Below the pieces are notes generated by a model, which was not told the DNA's origin, ran no database searches, and saw nothing but the letters and a program-made list of their open reading frames with translations. A stretch of 16,315 bases of DNA from Lysobacter sp. (lineage in GTDB: Bacteria; Pseudomonadota; Gammaproteobacteria; Xanthomonadales; Xanthomonadaceae): NCBI GenBank assembly GCA_030151365.1, contig JASLDW010000079.1:1-16315 (forward strand), in the 5' to 3' direction. A program made the translations under genes and the position numbers. Below, piece after piece: positions 14,518-16,315 of this stretch; position 1 is the first letter of the stretch; every line of letters begins with the position of its first letter.

Positions 14518-15564
14518 GTGGGGGCGGGCCACAAGAAGGGGTTCACGCTTGCGGAGCTGTCGCAACGCTTCGGCCTGGAGCTGCGCGGCGATGGCGATGT
14601 CCTGATCCACGGCGTCGCCACGCTGGCGTCGGCCGCTGGCGGACAACTCGCTTTCCTCGCCAATCCGCGCTATCGCGGCCAGTTGGCCGGCAGCGCCGCC
14701 GCCGCGGTGGTGCTGCGCGCCGATGATGCCGATGCCGCGACCACGCCTGATCTCAACAGGTCCGTTCTGATCGCGCGTGATCCCTACGCGGCGTTCGCGA
14801 AGATCTCGGCGCTGTTCGAGGCGCGCGAAACGCATCCGGCCGGCATCCATCCGAGCGCGGCGATCGCCACCGATGCGGTGGTCGATCCCTCCGCGCACGT
14901 CGGGCCATTCGTGACCGTCGGCGCGCGCAGTCGCATCGAAGCGGGCGCAGTCGTCGGTCCCGGCTGCATGATCGGCGAGGACTGCGTCGTCGGCGCCGGC
15001 TGCGAACTGGTCGCGCGCGTCACCCTGGTCATGCGCGTGCGCCTCGGTCGCAACGTACGCATCCACCCCGGCGCGGTGCTCGGCGCCGCCGGTTTCGGCC
15101 TGGCGATGGACGCCGGGCGCTGGCTCAACGTGCCGCAGCTCGGTGGCGTCGTCATCGGCGACGATTGCGAGATCGGCGCCAACACCACCATCGATCGCGG
15201 CGCGCTCGACGATACCGTGCTGGAAGAGGACGTGCGCCTCGACAACCAGATCCAGATCGGCCACAACGTTCGCGTCGGCGCCCATACCGCGATGGCCGGC
15301 TGCGTCGCGGTCGCCGGCAGTGCGCGCATCGGTCGCTACTGCCTGATCGGCGGCGCGGCCGGCATCGTCGGCCACATCGAACTGTGCGACAAGGTCACCG
15401 TGACCGCGATGACGCTGGTCACCCATTCCATCCACGAACCGGGCGAGTACTCCTCGGGCACCCCGATGATGGAAAATAGGGAATGGCGCCGTTCGGCGGC
15501 CCGCTTCCGGCAACTGGACGCGCTGGCCCGCAAGGTGAACGGCCGGGACAAGGAGAATTCATGA
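14518..15564 (+). CDS. lpxD: UDP-3-O-(3-hydroxyacyl)glucosamine N-acyltransferase
   Basis: LpxD adds the second hydroxyacyl chain, from acyl-ACP, to UDP-3-O-acylglucosamine, the third step of lipid A synthesis. The 348-residue protein has an N-terminal uridine-binding domain (about 1-100, with FTLAELSQRFGLEL near the start and ANPRYRGQLAGS) and a left-handed beta-helix of hexapeptide repeats from about 115 to 305, then a C-terminal helical tail. The segment GANTTIDRGALDDT followed by QIQIGHNV is diagnostic; His249 is the probable catalytic histidine. The start is GTG, supported by GGAG (14509-14512) 5 nt upstream. Its stop overlaps fabZ (ATGA). Confidence 0.97.
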   Translation: MGAGHKKGFTLAELSQRFGLELRGDGDVLIHGVATLASAAGGQLAFLANPRYRGQLAGSAAAAVVLRADDADAATTPDLNRSVLIARDPYAAFAKISALFEARETHPAGIHPSAAIATDAVVDPSAHVGPFVTVGARSRIEAGAVVGPGCMIGEDCVVGAGCELVARVTLVMRVRLGRNVRIHPGAVLGAAGFGLAMDAGRWLNVPQLGGVVIGDDCEIGANTTIDRGALDDTVLEEDVRLDNQIQIGHNVRVGAHTAMAGCVAVAGSARIGRYCLIGGAAGIVGHIELCDKVTVTAMTLVTHSIHEPGEYSSGTPMMENREWRRSAARFRQLDALARKVNGRDKENS

Positions 15565-16022
15565 GCAACACCGTGCAACTGCCGATCGACGCGGTCGGAA
15601 TCCAGAAGCTGCTTCCGCACCGCTACCCGTTCCTGCTGGTCGATCGCGTGACGGAGCTCGAGCCGGAGAAACGCATCGTCGCCTACAAGAACGTCAGCGT
15701 GAACGAGCAATTCTTCCAGGGCCATTTCCCCGGCCATCCGGTCATGCCCGGCGTGCTGATCATCGAGGCCATGGCGCAGGCCGGCGGCCTGCTCGGTTAC
15801 CTCTCGCGCAACGAGGCGCCCGACAAGGACATGATTTCCTACCTGGTCAAGGTCGACGACGCCAAGTTCTCGCGCATGGTCGTCCCCGGCGATCGCCTCG
15901 AACTCGATGTCTCGATCAAGCGCGTTATCCGCAACATGACGCTGTTCACCGGCATCGCCCGCGTCGACGGCGAACAGGCTGCCTGCGCGGAAATCCTCTG
16001 CGCCGAGGTCAAAGCCGACTGA
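15561..16022 (+). CDS. fabZ: 3-hydroxyacyl-[acyl-carrier-protein] dehydratase FabZ
   Basis: FabZ dehydrates 3-hydroxyacyl-ACP in fatty acid elongation and so competes with LpxA and LpxD for the same hydroxyacyl-ACP pool, which explains its fixed place between them. The 153-residue hotdog-fold protein has the active-site stretch FQGHFPGHPVMPGVLIIEAM with His55 and Glu69 as catalytic residues, preceded by LLPHRYPFLLVDRV. The ATG at 15561 is preceded by AGGAG (15551-15555) at 5 nt and overlaps the lpxD stop; the frame is open further upstream to 15483 but lies inside lpxD and is not protein-like. Its stop overlaps lpxA as TGATG. Confidence 0.97.
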   Translation: MSNTVQLPIDAVGIQKLLPHRYPFLLVDRVTELEPEKRIVAYKNVSVNEQFFQGHFPGHPVMPGVLIIEAMAQAGGLLGYLSRNEAPDKDMISYLVKVDDAKFSRMVVPGDRLELDVSIKRVIRNMTLFTGIARVDGEQAACAEILCAEVKAD

Positions 16023-16315
16023 TGGCGACCGAGATCCATCCCAGCGCGCAGATCGATCCGGCCGCCCGCATCGGCGCGGACGTGCGCATCGGCGCGTTCA
16101 CCGTTGTCGGCGCCGACGTCGAGATCGGCGACGGCAGCTGGATCGGACCGCACTGCAGCGTCACCGGAACCACCCGCATCGGCCGCGACAACCGCATCGT
16201 CGGCCATGCCGCGATCGGCGGCGATCCGCAGGACAAGAAGTACCACGGCGAGCACACCACGCTCGAGATCGGCGATCGCAACACCATCCGCGAATTCGTC
16301 ACCATCAACCGCGGC
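16022..16315 (+). CDS. lpxA: UDP-N-acetylglucosamine acyltransferase LpxA, 3'-truncated by the window edge
   Basis: LpxA transfers a 3-hydroxyacyl chain from ACP to the 3-OH of UDP-GlcNAc, the first step of lipid A synthesis. Ninety-eight codons are visible and the frame is open to the last base; the full protein is about 260 residues. The N-terminal hexapeptide-repeat beta-helix is evident: IHPSAQIDPAARIGADVRIG in the first coils, then GHAAIGGDPQDKKYHGEHT, a diagnostic LpxA segment (the QDxKYxGE loop), and IREFVTINRG at the window end. The catalytic histidine lies beyond the window. The ATG overlaps the fabZ stop by one base. lpxB is expected next but is not seen. Confidence 0.96.
   Translation, partial: MATEIHPSAQIDPAARIGADVRIGAFTVVGADVEIGDGSWIGPHCSVTGTTRIGRDNRIVGHAAIGGDPQDKKYHGEHTTLEIGDRNTIREFVTINRG

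Overview
The window is high-GC DNA from a Gram-negative gammaproteobacterium. The gene order and protein character fit the Xanthomonadales/Lysobacterales (Lysobacter, Luteimonas and relatives), but this is an inference from layout, not a database match. All convincing genes are on the + strand. There are no tRNA, rRNA, CRISPR or insertion-sequence signatures.

Region 1 (1-666): the 3' two thirds of tsf (elongation factor Ts), closed by a near-perfect intrinsic terminator.

Region 2 (667-5510): an accessory cassette between tsf and pyrH, two genes that are usually close neighbours. A 290-bp AT-richer leader carries repeated TTTGTC motifs and an excellent sigma-54 (-24/-12) promoter. Five co-directional genes for exported proteins follow: two related small secreted proteins (candidate pilins), a small periplasmic protein of unknown role, a PapD-like periplasmic chaperone, and a short outer-membrane beta-barrel protein with a C-terminal calcium-motif Ig-like domain. 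The last four genes are joined by GTGA/ATGA stop-start overlaps. A strong hairpin separates the first subunit gene from the rest. In plan this is a chaperone-usher surface-fibre system, but the usher-like protein lacks the normal usher N-terminal domain. This is the most interesting part of the window.

Region 3 (5511-16315): a conserved growth and envelope cluster: pyrH (UMP kinase), a zinc-type CDF transporter inserted before frr, frr (ribosome recycling), uppS (undecaprenyl-PP synthase), cdsA (CDP-diacylglycerol synthase), dxr (MEP isoprenoid pathway), rseP (site-2 protease), bamA (outer-membrane protein assembly), lpxD, fabZ and the 5' end of lpxA (lipid A and fatty acid synthesis). Dxr feeds isoprenoid precursors to UppS. 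CdsA feeds phospholipid synthesis. LpxD, FabZ and LpxA share the hydroxyacyl-ACP pool. BamA would insert the outer-membrane barrel of the Region 2 system. No skp/ompH gene lies between bamA and lpxD.
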